Shown: positions 17,501 to 24,301 of the stretch, piece by piece | How the letters are laid out: each line of letters opens with the position of its first letter | Numbering within the stretch: position 1 is the first letter of the stretch | From: RGIG6291 sp964602275 | GTDB lineage: Bacteria > Bacillota > Clostridia > TANB77 > UBA1234 | DNA length: 47,467 bases | Assembly: GCA_964602275.1 (NCBI GenBank) | Contig: CAZRQF010000004.1 | Coordinates: 1-47,467, forward strand | Direction: 5' to 3' | Position numbers and translations under genes: made by a program | The notes under the pieces: generated by a model | Seen by the model: only the letters and a program-made list of their open reading frames with translations | Database searches by the model: none | What the model was told of the DNA's origin: nothing

Positions 17501-17951
17501 AGAACAAGCTATGTATATAGTTGAAAGAGGAAAGAATGATAAGGAGCAGAGCTTGGTAAATGAGAAAATTGCTAGAACTAAAAACAATTCAAAAGATTTT
17601 GCAGAGCTTGCCGAAACTAAAGGCATTATATTGTATGAAAAAATAATGTTAGATAATTATTACAAGGCAAGAAGCTTGCCAAAAGATAATTATTTTAAAG
17701 ATAACACAAGCAAGCTTTCACTTGCACCAGAAATTATTGATGCTGTAAATAGATTAACGATAAGACAAGCATTTACATTGCTTCAAAAATGTCAAACATT
17801 AAATATTAATCAGCAGATTGAACTAGAAGCATTAGTATCATTGATTGGAAATGAGCAAATAGTTATTTTGGAAAAACAATTAGAAAAAATATTTGATACT
17901 AAGACTAGAAAAAATGCCCAAAGAATGTTCAAAGAACTTTTAAGAAAATAG
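11493..17951 (+). CDS. Giant MucBP-like repeat protein, 2152 aa
   Basis: Residues 1 to about 430 form a unique N-terminal region without signal peptide or membrane helix. Residues 432-1844 contain about 19 tandem modules of roughly 74 residues. Each follows the pattern beta strand, DxxG, QVG or QIG plus an aromatic, D-x-x-x-x-W near the middle, then ENVI-x-L-x-Y. This matches the MucBP-like domain common in mucin-binding surface proteins. Residues 1845-2152 are charged and helical. There is no LPXTG motif, transmembrane tail, choline or S-layer domain, which is odd for MucBP proteins and suggests a cytosolic, mother-cell or non-classically exported product. The gene lies among glycogen genes. 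Modules are diverged, so this is an old expansion. Confidence 0.8.
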   Translation: MTVPDYELDKPLCIIGITMHLELEVMLYKPSKDVEQKYSNKTYEEAFEKERNLIVSDYLGALSAGNRLNSIKAQDIIHVLMTEFVFDAIMLENLNPKIKLYDNASKFSEAITNYDLKYINRKINKIEMAQKVLKVKYAGNGVKLGLLSNDPYLKINEIQNAPNFYLNKPSYVWFLDNGKGQEEIAIYTANDSYIQNEYGELLQNNNEKLLKIAKDLATQFSLQVGYEVSEAYVYDIVSKLNVELIVPSINLIKMYATGNTDNIEPLKYKFKLITSPEQFEELLYNSIEDNLGRKYRYRFVENIQDDLTNVGNKLNYTDASGERVIKQSIADFNVNMYAVIIKRETMIDVSSVQQLLGYMYEDMESTGTSLLPVPSIEVNFYFPDAAILNKGVNMYNGTAPENIVGEFSNSNSFYGIPTNGVENRENMQETDERSVVVKYVNSNGEILKVNTIIKQKINSIFTPEIIPVINDKQGKEWVCDSNQNLNIRVTTSENVIEVKYIPKLTDVKINYISKQGVPIAKEKVLRMQVGSTYNSSEEKILVDDKNVEWTLYQVRPNKLIVSENVTRNIVTLVYDIKKAEVIINYITKAGDKVKASKMVMAQADKKYVAKIDERIIDNDNLHWMYLEESNPSVFVKENEENVINLLYDAVREKIVISTVDENNNKIKDDLVEFAQIGKKYSYTAIQSFVDVYGKWWELDSLENSDIVVDENSNNNLITVKYKKALAIVRITFVDSNGKTIKDPLVKKFQIGSEYTSKSIGAVKDINGLWWKGVNSDVTLKVNADETKNFISYVYEPLMTNVISRFIDVEGNELLPSKTNAMQVGSKFVPERIPMLEGKDGRVWQISNTNINEVLVKEYEQENIVNINYEPKLTDVVLMFKNVNGMPLKEETHIKLQLGMEYTNYNEYYKVTSTSGERWSIVRTEPSKMYVKEGSKFNLIYDEIQARVLVKCVNIDDSKSIIDDVVINTKLGGVFAPNIQQKLIDRSRRKWKYIGDTGMSIITKENEQENIIILNYEADKAKVVVEYYNDIGQKIKEDYAKEEQIGSDVAIKRLEILKDSTGLGWKLKNMTATALKVEEDFNKNKIVCTYEKQLTKVVIKYHDKDGNEIIRQRTETVQVGSNYTAEIIDKITDFNNKVWIYSGDENASIKICEESNEVVLRYIPHKVNVTQKYVDVTGNTINPDHVTMLQVGTVFIASKIEETRDAFGKVWSYKKIDNERIDISENTEKNVVTHIFDKKLTNVVIHYETSNGDELKKSEELSLQIGSEFKIVAPEKIRDKDGLGWILGKNEMNVTISDKDEKNIFKIVYEEHLADVYDRYIAMKDNREIIKPKVTKVQVGKKYIAEIEDKFVDESGAHWIQSAKNDIKIFASSYKVEPIIVSENSDENNVYIKYKPELIDITIKYQNTLGEIIKKEDIVSAQIGVEYTAEVMDRIVGSSGNKWMYNTNSKNTILVSENVNENVIFLTYEEQKASVTFRYQDEYGTRLKKPNRKLVQIGTTYVPQFENIIEDEQKKVWEYKERDVEKLEVKDAEQDNIITLIYIPLKVDVTLKILNKQGKPICADTTLKAQLGSDFKPNINDTVNDENSKMYKFVSSSPEHILVRETPIGATENLNVIKLTYEEVYSSVTIKYQDFEGNVLRNDETVHLQVGEEYSAKPIQFIKDKRENQWELVNNKTETIRVMENPKDNIIKFVYEVAKADIVVRYKNVEGDKIKEDDHFNEQVGVEFIPRIEKIITGSDNRKWSFFSVDPIKLRVGSIGNIVTLTYQEAKANVIIKYEDDSGRQIKESEKVLAQIGSRFKPKATLKAIYEDNDIWRLDHFVPNEIIVSETAEENVITQVFTNKKKTVVDVQTNTKDITFEKEKDMSLKDIKNEAEAEVSIFTDEHLLRLEKMISLSKEEKETIQELNSYNTKIVELLHESVNVFLNNEEYDEREISLYIQKEKELISEKLGTLIATDKAGSKLLKIFEHITASEQNDVIFKTLQQRKAVLITDYYMNKPLSSLEQAMYIVERGKNDKEQSLVNEKIARTKNNSKDFAELAETKGIILYEKIMLDNYYKARSLPKDNYFKDNTSKLSLAPEIIDAVNRLTIRQAFTLLQKCQTLNINQQIELEALVSLIGNEQIVILEKQLEKIFDTKTRKNAQRMFKELLRK
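12786..17026 (+). repeat. About 19 diverged ~74-codon tandem protein repeats
   Basis: Consecutive modules recur every 70-85 codons, each with QVG/QIG/QLG followed by an aromatic residue and a central Trp. Boundaries fall before motifs such as TDVKINY, AEVIINY, TKVVIKY, IDITIKY and ANVIIKY. The DNA copies are not near-identical, so recombination between them should be limited. Confidence 0.85.
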
Positions 17952-17963
17952 TCACTAAAATAA

Positions 17964-18002
17964 AAAAGGAATGTAACTTTTAAAGCTACATTCCTTTATT
18001 TG
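17964..18002. terminator. Bidirectional terminator between giant gene and GH57 gene
   Basis: AAAGGAATGTA/TACATTCCTTT (17965-17975 with 17987-17997), with an inner CTTT/AAAG stem. The minus-strand T-run is the better one. It overlaps the stop codon of the GH57 gene. Confidence 0.75.
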
Positions 18003-19587
18003 TTGCATAAATAGAATAATCTACATTAGGAAAAATTTTATCTTTGTATTCGATATTTTCTAAATAGTCTTCGTTTATTTCTTTTTTATCTATCATGTCA
18101 GCGAGTGCATTAAATCTACCAACATGGTCTTTTACTCTTTTATGTGCATATTCAACCATTGTGTTCATAGTTATTATAAATGGCCAATCGCTACTTTGAG
18201 CAAGTAGTAGTTCTCTAGCACATTGATTTAAAGCTCTTCTTTCAAGTGGTGTTGGATTTTTTATAACATTTGCAAGATAAGTCATTCTTTCTGCTGCATG
18301 ATGTAAGTGTCTGTATATATAGTCATTACCTTCATTAATCCAAACTTCATTATAGCCATGTGCACCCCAAGTAGATATTGCTGGTCTGCATTCTTGAATA
18401 TTTGGATAAAGGTTTAAATATTCAGAAGGTGTAATTAATTTAAATGTATCTTGATTGTAATGTATTTTTTTAAACAAAACATAAAGCCAATAAGGACCTT
18501 CAAACCACCAATGACCGTATAATTCAGCATCGTATGGACATGTGACAACAGGCGGTATAATCATATTTGGTGCAGCTGAGTTAATTTGACTTATTCTTGA
18601 TGATATAAAATGGTCTGCTTGCATTTCAGCAACTGCCATTGCTTCGTCTGGTTTGTATAATTGTTTTTCGTTTGTTTTGCCGGTAATTTTATAGTATTTT
18701 AGTCCAGTATCAACACGGTGCCCACTTTTAGATACGAATGGTTTAATATATTCCCAATCTGCTTCATAACCTATATCTTTATAAAATTCTCTATAATGAG
18801 GGTCGCCAGGATAACCGCATATTGAGCTCCATACTTGTTTTGAACTTTCCATATCACGACCAAATGCAACAACTCCATCAGGAGAGATGATTGGTGATAG
18901 TGTGCCATATACAGGAGTTGGAACAGCGTTTGTAATTCCATGTGTTTCTAAAATTACATATTTAATTCCAAATTCGTTTAATGCACTTTCTATTTCTGGA
19001 ATGTATGCACATTCAGAAAGCCACATACCGTTAGGTTGTCTGCCAAAAGCTTCTTTGTAAACTTGCACACCATTTGATATTTGTGCACGCACCGCATTTG
19101 GTGTTACATTAAGTAGTGGTAAAAAGCCATGTGTTGCAGGACAAGCAATTATTTCTAATACGCCAATATCTTGAAAGTGCTTAAAAGCGTTTACCAAGTC
19201 ACAATTATATTTTCTTTTATATATTTTATAAAAATCTTTAAATTTATAAAAATAATATTGAGCTAAATCATTAACTTCTTTGTTATTATTTTTTGTGCGA
19301 TACATTTCTTTTCTAGCAAGCCAAATTCTCTCGATTAAATATTGAAGATAACGCTTTTGAAGCAAATCATCTTTTAACATAGTAATTAGTGGTGGAGATA
19401 TGTTCATAGTAATTCTAAAATCAACATTTTCATCAACTAATTTTTGAAAATAAATTAAAAGAGGAATATATGTTTCAGAAATGGCTTCAAACAACCATCT
19501 TTCTTCTATATATTCCTCACTCTCAGGATGCCTAACATACGGCAAATGAGCATGCAATATCAAATTTAAATATCCTTTAAACGCCAT
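17986..19587 (-). CDS. GH57 1,4-alpha-glucan branching enzyme
   Basis: Cuts alpha-1,4-glucan chains and rejoins them as alpha-1,6 branches in glycogen synthesis. The 533-aa length fits the GH57/DUF1957 branching enzymes. The N-terminal LHAHLPYVRHPE motif is the family signature. The likely catalytic nucleophile is Glu192 in WLSECAY and the acid/base is Asp353 in CPYDAELYGHWW. Start is the ATG at 19587 with GGAGG 7 nt upstream. That site lies inside the end of the DUF4912 gene, only 3 nt separate the frames, and the pair is likely coupled. Convergent with the giant gene. Confidence 0.93.
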   Translation of the reverse strand: MAFKGYLNLILHAHLPYVRHPESEEYIEERWLFEAISETYIPLLIYFQKLVDENVDFRITMNISPPLITMLKDDLLQKRYLQYLIERIWLARKEMYRTKNNNKEVNDLAQYYFYKFKDFYKIYKRKYNCDLVNAFKHFQDIGVLEIIACPATHGFLPLLNVTPNAVRAQISNGVQVYKEAFGRQPNGMWLSECAYIPEIESALNEFGIKYVILETHGITNAVPTPVYGTLSPIISPDGVVAFGRDMESSKQVWSSICGYPGDPHYREFYKDIGYEADWEYIKPFVSKSGHRVDTGLKYYKITGKTNEKQLYKPDEAMAVAEMQADHFISSRISQINSAAPNMIIPPVVTCPYDAELYGHWWFEGPYWLYVLFKKIHYNQDTFKLITPSEYLNLYPNIQECRPAISTWGAHGYNEVWINEGNDYIYRHLHHAAERMTYLANVIKNPTPLERRALNQCARELLLAQSSDWPFIITMNTMVEYAHKRVKDHVGRFNALADMIDKKEINEDYLENIEYKDKIFPNVDYSIYATNKGM

Positions 19588-19590
19588 AAT

Positions 19591-20133
19591 TTAACCTCCA
19601 ATTGGTTTTGGTGTATCGCTTGATGTAATATTTCCTTCAAAATCAGTATGATTTTGATTTTGAAAATAAGTTCTACTTTGTTTTGTAGTAAATACTTTAA
19701 TTTTCTTTTTGTCAGCAATACATAAATAATTACCAAAAATAACTTCATCTGAAAAATTAGCTACATCTTCAGAGTTTCTAGTAAATACAGGCATCGTTAC
19801 ATTGTTTGATGTGTAGATATTTTTAAACTCATTATTTTTTATTCTGCCAAGTTCTATTTTGTAGTTGCAACCTGTATCTTCTACTTGTATGTAATAATTA
19901 TTAGTAAAAGGATCAACAGGAATTATGTACGAATAATGATTTGTATCGTTTGTAATCTTCAAAGCAGGAGTACAATCAGAATAGTTGGCAAAATGGTTTG
20001 AAAAATCTTTTATTGTATTATCAGAAACTTCCCAGTATGCATACAAGCGATTAGGAGATTGAACTAATAATCTGATTAGAGTTTGGTTGTATTTAGTTGG
20101 TAAATCATAATACTCAGATTTTAATAAATGCAC
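19591..20133 (-). CDS. DUF4912 domain protein
   Basis: A 180-aa protein with the DUF4912 signature near the N-terminus: DLPTKYNQTLIRLLVQSP followed by LYAYWEVS. DUF4912 proteins often neighbour GH57 branching enzymes and glycosyltransferases; their role is unknown, though a beta-sandwich, carbohydrate-binding-like fold has been suggested from context. The C-terminal 40 residues are polar and probably disordered. Start is a GTG at 20133 with AGGAGG (20143-20148) 9 nt upstream. First gene of a two-gene operon with the branching enzyme. Confidence 0.8.
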   Translation of the reverse strand: MHLLKSEYYDLPTKYNQTLIRLLVQSPNRLYAYWEVSDNTIKDFSNHFANYSDCTPALKITNDTNHYSYIIPVDPFTNNYYIQVEDTGCNYKIELGRIKNNEFKNIYTSNNVTMPVFTRNSEDVANFSDEVIFGNYLCIADKKKIKVFTTKQSRTYFQNQNHTDFEGNITSSDTPKPIGG

Positions 20134-20195
20134 TTAAATATGCCTCCTTATTTTTTATCTTTTGAATAACCAATATTTCACTACTATAATGAGAT

Positions 20196-20224
20196 ATTTT
20201 ATACTATTAAAATATAAATAGCAA
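20196..20224 (-). promoter_or_regulatory. SigA-type promoter for DUF4912-GH57
   Basis: On the minus strand, TTGCTA (20219-20224), 17 bp, TAAAAT (20196-20201). Confidence 0.5.
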
Positions 20225-20262
20225 TAAAAAATGACAAAAAGTTATTATTTTTTTTAAAAGTA

Positions 20263-20291
20263 TTTACAAAAAAATAAAGTTTGTATACAAT
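20263..20291 (+). promoter_or_regulatory. SigA-type promoter of the GT4 gene
   Basis: TTTACA (20263-20268), 17 bp, TACAAT (20286-20291). The ~80-nt leader contains a 7-bp hairpin (20321-20327 with 20334-20340) of unknown role. Confidence 0.65.
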
Positions 20292-20377
20292 TGTTTTAAG
20301 TTATGATGTATGAGAGATAAACACTTATTTCCGTAAGTGTATAGACACAAGATAAAAGTTTTAAGGAGGAAATGGTA

Positions 20378-21715
20378 ATGAGAATTATGATGCTTTCGTG
20401 GGAGTATCCACCAAGAATTGTAGGAGGTATTGCAAGAGTTGTGCATGATTTGTCACACAGCTTTGCAAAGCAAGGTCATGAAGTTCATGTAATAACTTAT
20501 CAAGAAGGTGACACAAAAGAATTTGAAAAAGATGGCGATGTATTTGTACATAGAGTTGCAAATTATCCTATCAATGCAAACAACTTAATTGATTGGGTAA
20601 TGCAACTTAATTTTTGTATGGTGGAGAAAGCTGCAGATGTTATAAAAGAATTTGGAAAGTTCGATGTTTTGCATGCTCACGATTGGCTTGTTGCTTACGC
20701 TGCTAGAACTTTAAAAAGAACATATAAATTACCATTAGTTGCTACAATTCATGCAACTGAAAGTGGAAGAAACAAGGGAATACATGATAAAGCTCAAGGA
20801 TATGTAAATGATGTTGAATGGATGTTAACATACGAAGCAGGCAATGTTATTTGCAATAGCCAATATATGAAAAATGAAATACGAAATTTATTTGGCAAAC
20901 CAGTTGATAATATTCATGTTGTACCAAACGGAATTAATATAAACAAATTTGATAATCAAGAAAGAGATATGGAGTTTAGAAGAAACTATGCAGCAGACCA
21001 TGAGAAGATAGTTTTCTTTGCAGGAAGAATTGTAAACGAAAAAGGAATACAAATTTTGTTCCAAGCTGCTCCTAAGATTTTAGCTAATTATCCAAATGTA
21101 AAATTTGTAATTGCTGGGCGTGGACCTTGTATGGATGAATTAAAAGGTTTAGCTGAACATTTGGGTATTTCGCAAAAAGTTTATTTTACAGGATACTTAA
21201 ACGATGTACAAATAACAAAGATGTATAAGGCAATAGATGTTGCAACATTCCCAAGTTTGTATGAACCATTTGGAATAGTTGCACTAGAAGGTATGCTTGC
21301 AGGAGCTCCAACAGTTGTTTCTGATGCCGGAGGATTAAATGAAATTGTATCTCATGGAATTGACGGAATGAAGTCATATGCAGGTAATCCAAATTCACTT
21401 GCTGATTCTATTTTGGAAGTATTGTTTAACGACCAACTATGTAAGCAAATAGCAAAAAATGCTAGAGAAAAAGTAGTAAAAGAATTTAACTGGGAAACAA
21501 TTTCAAAAAATACTATGAAGGTATACAAAGATACAATAAAGCAAGCTAAGGCGTTAAATGAAAAAGTAAAATTTGAAAAATTAGCAATGGCAGAAAGTAT
21601 GGGAACTGCAACTATGATAGACGGAAAAGACACAACTATAACAACTGATACAACAGATAGAGAAATAAATATATTGCAAAATCCAATGAAGAAAAAAATA
21701 AAAGGAACAATATAA
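20378..21715 (+). CDS. GT4 glycosyltransferase, glycogen-synthase-like
   Basis: Retaining GT-B glycosyltransferase of family 4, 445 aa, probably extending alpha-glucan from a nucleotide sugar or glucose-1-phosphate. The N-terminal domain begins MRIMMLSWEYPPRIVGGIA, with the Gly-rich donor loop typical of GlgA/MalP-like GT4 enzymes, and carries the VLHAHDWL motif. The C-terminal domain holds GRIVNEKG and the E-x7-E motif (Glu296 and Glu304 in EPFGIVALE). The last 40 residues are a Thr-rich extension. Start is the ATG at 20378 with AAGGAGG 8 nt away; the ATG two codons earlier is too close. Divergent from DUF4912-GH57, so the three form a glycogen locus. Exact donor not determinable. Confidence 0.88.
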   Translation: MRIMMLSWEYPPRIVGGIARVVHDLSHSFAKQGHEVHVITYQEGDTKEFEKDGDVFVHRVANYPINANNLIDWVMQLNFCMVEKAADVIKEFGKFDVLHAHDWLVAYAARTLKRTYKLPLVATIHATESGRNKGIHDKAQGYVNDVEWMLTYEAGNVICNSQYMKNEIRNLFGKPVDNIHVVPNGININKFDNQERDMEFRRNYAADHEKIVFFAGRIVNEKGIQILFQAAPKILANYPNVKFVIAGRGPCMDELKGLAEHLGISQKVYFTGYLNDVQITKMYKAIDVATFPSLYEPFGIVALEGMLAGAPTVVSDAGGLNEIVSHGIDGMKSYAGNPNSLADSILEVLFNDQLCKQIAKNAREKVVKEFNWETISKNTMKVYKDTIKQAKALNEKVKFEKLAMAESMGTATMIDGKDTTITTDTTDREINILQNPMKKKIKGTI

Positions 21716-21721
21716 TATAAG

Positions 21722-21767
21722 AAGAACTAATAATTTGATTTAAGCTTTAAATTATTAGTTCTTTTTT
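21722..21767 (+). terminator. Terminator of the GT4 gene
   Basis: A 15-bp stem (21722-21736 with 21749-21763) followed by TTTT. Confidence 0.9.
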
Positions 21768-21878
21768 AAAATAATTATTATAAAAACATTTTGCTTTTTG
21801 TAATAATTATTTTTTATTTTAAATATATATTACTAAACAATGAGTGTACAAACACATATTTAAAGGAGGGTAATATAT

Positions 21879-23357
21879 ATGGAAAATTATAATATATACC
21901 AAGATATTGCAGGTAGGACGGGTGGCGATATATATATTGGTGTTGTTGGACCGGTGCGTACGGGAAAGTCTACTTTTATAAAAAAGTTTATGGAGCTTGC
22001 AGTTATTCCTAATATTAGTGAAGAACATAAAAAAGAGAGGGCAAAAGATGAATTGCCACAAAGCTCAAACGGCAGAACCATAATGACAACAGAGCCAAAG
22101 TTTGTGCCTAATGAAGCCGTTGAAATTAAAGTTGGTGGAAATATAAAATTTAAAACTCGAATGGTTGATTGTGTGGGATACCTCATAAGAAATGCCATAG
22201 GATATATGGAGGGCGATGTGCCTCGTATGGTGAAAACTCCGTGGTACGAGCAAGAAATACCTTTTGAAGAGGCGGCGGAGCTTGGAACTAAAAAAGTTAT
22301 AGATGAACATTCTACAATTGGTATTGTAGTGACAACTGATGGAAGTGTTACTGATATTCCAAGAGAGGAGTATATCGAAGCGGAAGAAAGAGTTGTTGCA
22401 GAATTAAAATCACAAGGAAAACCTTTTGTCATAATTTTAAATACTAATAAACCAAATTCAAATGAGAGCATAATTTTAGCTAAAGAGCTAAAGAAAAAAT
22501 ACGATGTACCAGTTGTGGCGATAGATTGTGACAAACTAAGAGAAATTGACATTGAAACAATACTAGAAAAAGTTTTGCTTGAATTTCCTATTAGCGAAAT
22601 AGATATTAATTTGCCTACTTGGCTAGATACATTAAATGAAGAGCATTGGCTAAAAGAAAATCTTATCGATATATTAAAAAAACAGTTTGATGGCATAAGC
22701 AATTTGCGACAGGCAGATAGCATTTTAAAAAATTTTGATAGTAGCGATATTATAAGTAGAGTAATTATAAAAGAAATAAAATTGGATACGGGGAAAATAG
22801 TGCTTGAAATAGATTTGGAAAAGGAGCTATTTTATAAAGTCTTAACAGAAATTTCAGGAATAGAAGTGAAAGAAGAGGGAGATTTATTTAAGATAGTTGC
22901 GGAGCTTGCACAAAGTAAAAAAAGTTATGATAAAATTGCAATTGCTTTAAATGATGTAAAACGAAAAGGATATGGAATTGTTACTCCTAATATAGATGAC
23001 TTGTCACTTGAAGAACCAGAAATAATAAAACAAGGGTCAAAATTTGGCGTTAAACTTAGAGCACATGCACCTAGTTTGCACATAATAAAGGCCGACATAG
23101 AAACGGAAGTATCGCCAATAGTTGGTAGTGAAAAACAATCCGAAGAACTTGTAAATTATTTAATGCAAGAGTTTGAAGGGAACCCAACGGAGATATGGAA
23201 ATCAAATATATTTGGTAAATCTTTGCATGAACTAGTAAACGAAGGGCTTCAAAATAAGCTATATAAAATGCCAGAAGAAGCACAGTGTAAATTACAAGAA
23301 ACTTTGGAAAAGATTATAAATGAAGGTAGCGGCGGACTTATATGTATAATATTATAA
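21879..23357 (+). CDS. spoIVA: Stage IV sporulation protein A
   Basis: Morphogenetic ATPase that polymerises on the outer forespore membrane and forms the basement layer of the spore coat. The 492-aa length is normal. Walker A is GPVRTGKST at residues 24-32, and MVDCVGYL serves as the Walker B-like segment. The C-terminus is the conserved tail used for membrane docking via SpoVM. Start is the ATG at 21879 after AAAGGAGGG. A SigE-like promoter is possible (ATATATT at about 21825, then TACAAA at about 21848), as expected for a mother-cell gene. No clear terminator follows. Confidence 0.97.
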   Translation: MENYNIYQDIAGRTGGDIYIGVVGPVRTGKSTFIKKFMELAVIPNISEEHKKERAKDELPQSSNGRTIMTTEPKFVPNEAVEIKVGGNIKFKTRMVDCVGYLIRNAIGYMEGDVPRMVKTPWYEQEIPFEEAAELGTKKVIDEHSTIGIVVTTDGSVTDIPREEYIEAEERVVAELKSQGKPFVIILNTNKPNSNESIILAKELKKKYDVPVVAIDCDKLREIDIETILEKVLLEFPISEIDINLPTWLDTLNEEHWLKENLIDILKKQFDGISNLRQADSILKNFDSSDIISRVIIKEIKLDTGKIVLEIDLEKELFYKVLTEISGIEVKEEGDLFKIVAELAQSKKSYDKIAIALNDVKRKGYGIVTPNIDDLSLEEPEIIKQGSKFGVKLRAHAPSLHIIKADIETEVSPIVGSEKQSEELVNYLMQEFEGNPTEIWKSNIFGKSLHELVNEGLQNKLYKMPEEAQCKLQETLEKIINEGSGGLICIIL

Positions 23358-23362
23358 AAGAA

Positions 23363-23390
23363 TTGAAATTTACATAAAATGTGATATAAT
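23363..23390 (+). promoter_or_regulatory. SigA-type promoter for two small membrane proteins
   Basis: TTGAAA (23363-23368), 16 bp, TATAAT (23385-23390). Confidence 0.65.
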
Positions 23391-23425
23391 ATAAGTGTAC
23401 TAAATTTTATAAGGAGGTATCTTGA

Positions 23426-23590
23426 ATGATTTGGCTTGCGGTGCTTTTGCTCATTTTGGGTTGTTCACATTGGTGGATACCACTTCTTTTTGGAAATAAT
23501 GGTCGGCGAAGCTCGTGTTTGGCATATGTAGCAAAGGCTGTTTTCTTTGTTGCTTTGATTGGATTTATTTGTGGATGGAGGTATTATTAA
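23426..23590 (+). CDS. Small membrane protein, 54 aa
   Basis: A 54-codon frame starting at the ATG 23426 with AAGGAGG at 23411-23417, 8 nt away. It has two hydrophobic segments (about residues 2-21 and 36-50) separated by a basic loop (NNGRRSS), so it is probably an integral membrane hairpin. The first segment ends in LGCSHWW, faintly lipobox-like but too short for a lipoprotein. Followed after 1 nt by the next membrane gene, so translation is probably coupled. Family not recognised. Confidence 0.6.
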   Translation: MIWLAVLLLILGCSHWWIPLLFGNNGRRSSCLAYVAKAVFFVALIGFICGWRYY

Positions 23591-23591
23591 A

Positions 23592-23864
23592 ATGCTTCAT
23601 TGGGATGCAGCGTTTGGTGGCTTGTGGGATACAATTGTAAGTGATTTTAAAGCTACTCCGCATGGAATTTTCATTGTGCTTCTTTGGGCTTTCCTAATTG
23701 GAATTTGGCTCAAGGACAATGAAATGCCTCCGTTTAGATTGGCATTGAGGGTCATTGGCGTTTTGCTCATACTAGGTTTTGCGTACATCGTTTCTGAAAT
23801 TTTGTTTTATGCTATCTTTGTAATTACCTTTTTGATTTTGCTCTACTGTGTGATAGCAAGATAA
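23592..23864 (+). CDS. Small membrane protein, 90 aa
   Basis: A 90-aa protein with three predicted transmembrane segments (about residues 24-40, 50-67 and 69-88) and a 20-residue polar N-terminus. Start is the ATG at 23592 with GGAGG (23577-23581) 10 nt upstream, inside the preceding gene. Forms a two-gene unit with the 54-aa protein, ending at a strong terminator. I do not recognise the family. The pair might form a small membrane complex, but no function is indicated. Confidence 0.65.
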   Translation: MLHWDAAFGGLWDTIVSDFKATPHGIFIVLLWAFLIGIWLKDNEMPPFRLALRVIGVLLILGFAYIVSEILFYAIFVITFLILLYCVIAR

Positions 23865-23870
23865 AACTAC

Positions 23871-23906
23871 ACCTGCATCAGTCATTTTGACAGATGCAGG
23901 TTTTTT
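23871..23906 (+). terminator. Terminator of the small membrane protein pair
   Basis: ACCTGCATC/GATGCAGGT (23871-23879 with 23893-23901), an inner GTCA/TGAC stem, then TTTTTT. Confidence 0.9.
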
Positions 23907-24023
23907 ATTTTGCCTGGTGGGAAAATGCAACATGTGGTGGGCGGCATCCATGGGGCGAGCTGAAAATAGCGATTTTCAAAGCCTGCGTGTCGAAAAAGGT
24001 CATAAAATGTCGATGAAAACAAA

Positions 24024-24236
24024 TTGACAAAATATGATAAAAATAGATAAAATAAATTTGTAAGTAGAAAAACAAAAAACGGAGAACAGAAACTAAGAAA
24101 AGGTAAGATAATATACTAAACTTATAAAGCATTTTTGGGGATAGGTGCTATTTTTAAGATTAGTATATAATTAAATAAAGATAATGGGGGTAAGAAAATA
24201 GTGTAAAAAGTATACGCTATTTTTCTGCCCTTTTTT
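24024..24236 (+). ncRNA. Candidate small RNA: promoter, long hairpin and terminator
   Basis: No convincing protein frame lies in 23907-24301. TTGACA (24024-24029) with TAAAAT (24048-24053, 18-bp spacer) could start a transcript. A 58-nt imperfect hairpin follows, with outer arms ATATACTAA/TTAGTATAT (24111-24119 with 24160-24168), then CTTA/TAAG and AGCA/TGCT. A long terminator-like hairpin (24188-24230) with T6 ends it. Family not recognised; a degraded MITE-like element is an alternative. Confidence 0.4.
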
Positions 24237-24301
24237 GTATTTTTCTACTTACAGACAAAATAAATAAAACACTAGTAAAATAAGAAAGGAAGGTGTATAA
24301 T

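Noticed and set aside
21887..22723. 278-codon minus-strand frame
   Set aside because: Antisense shadow of spoIVA; no ribosome binding site and no family.
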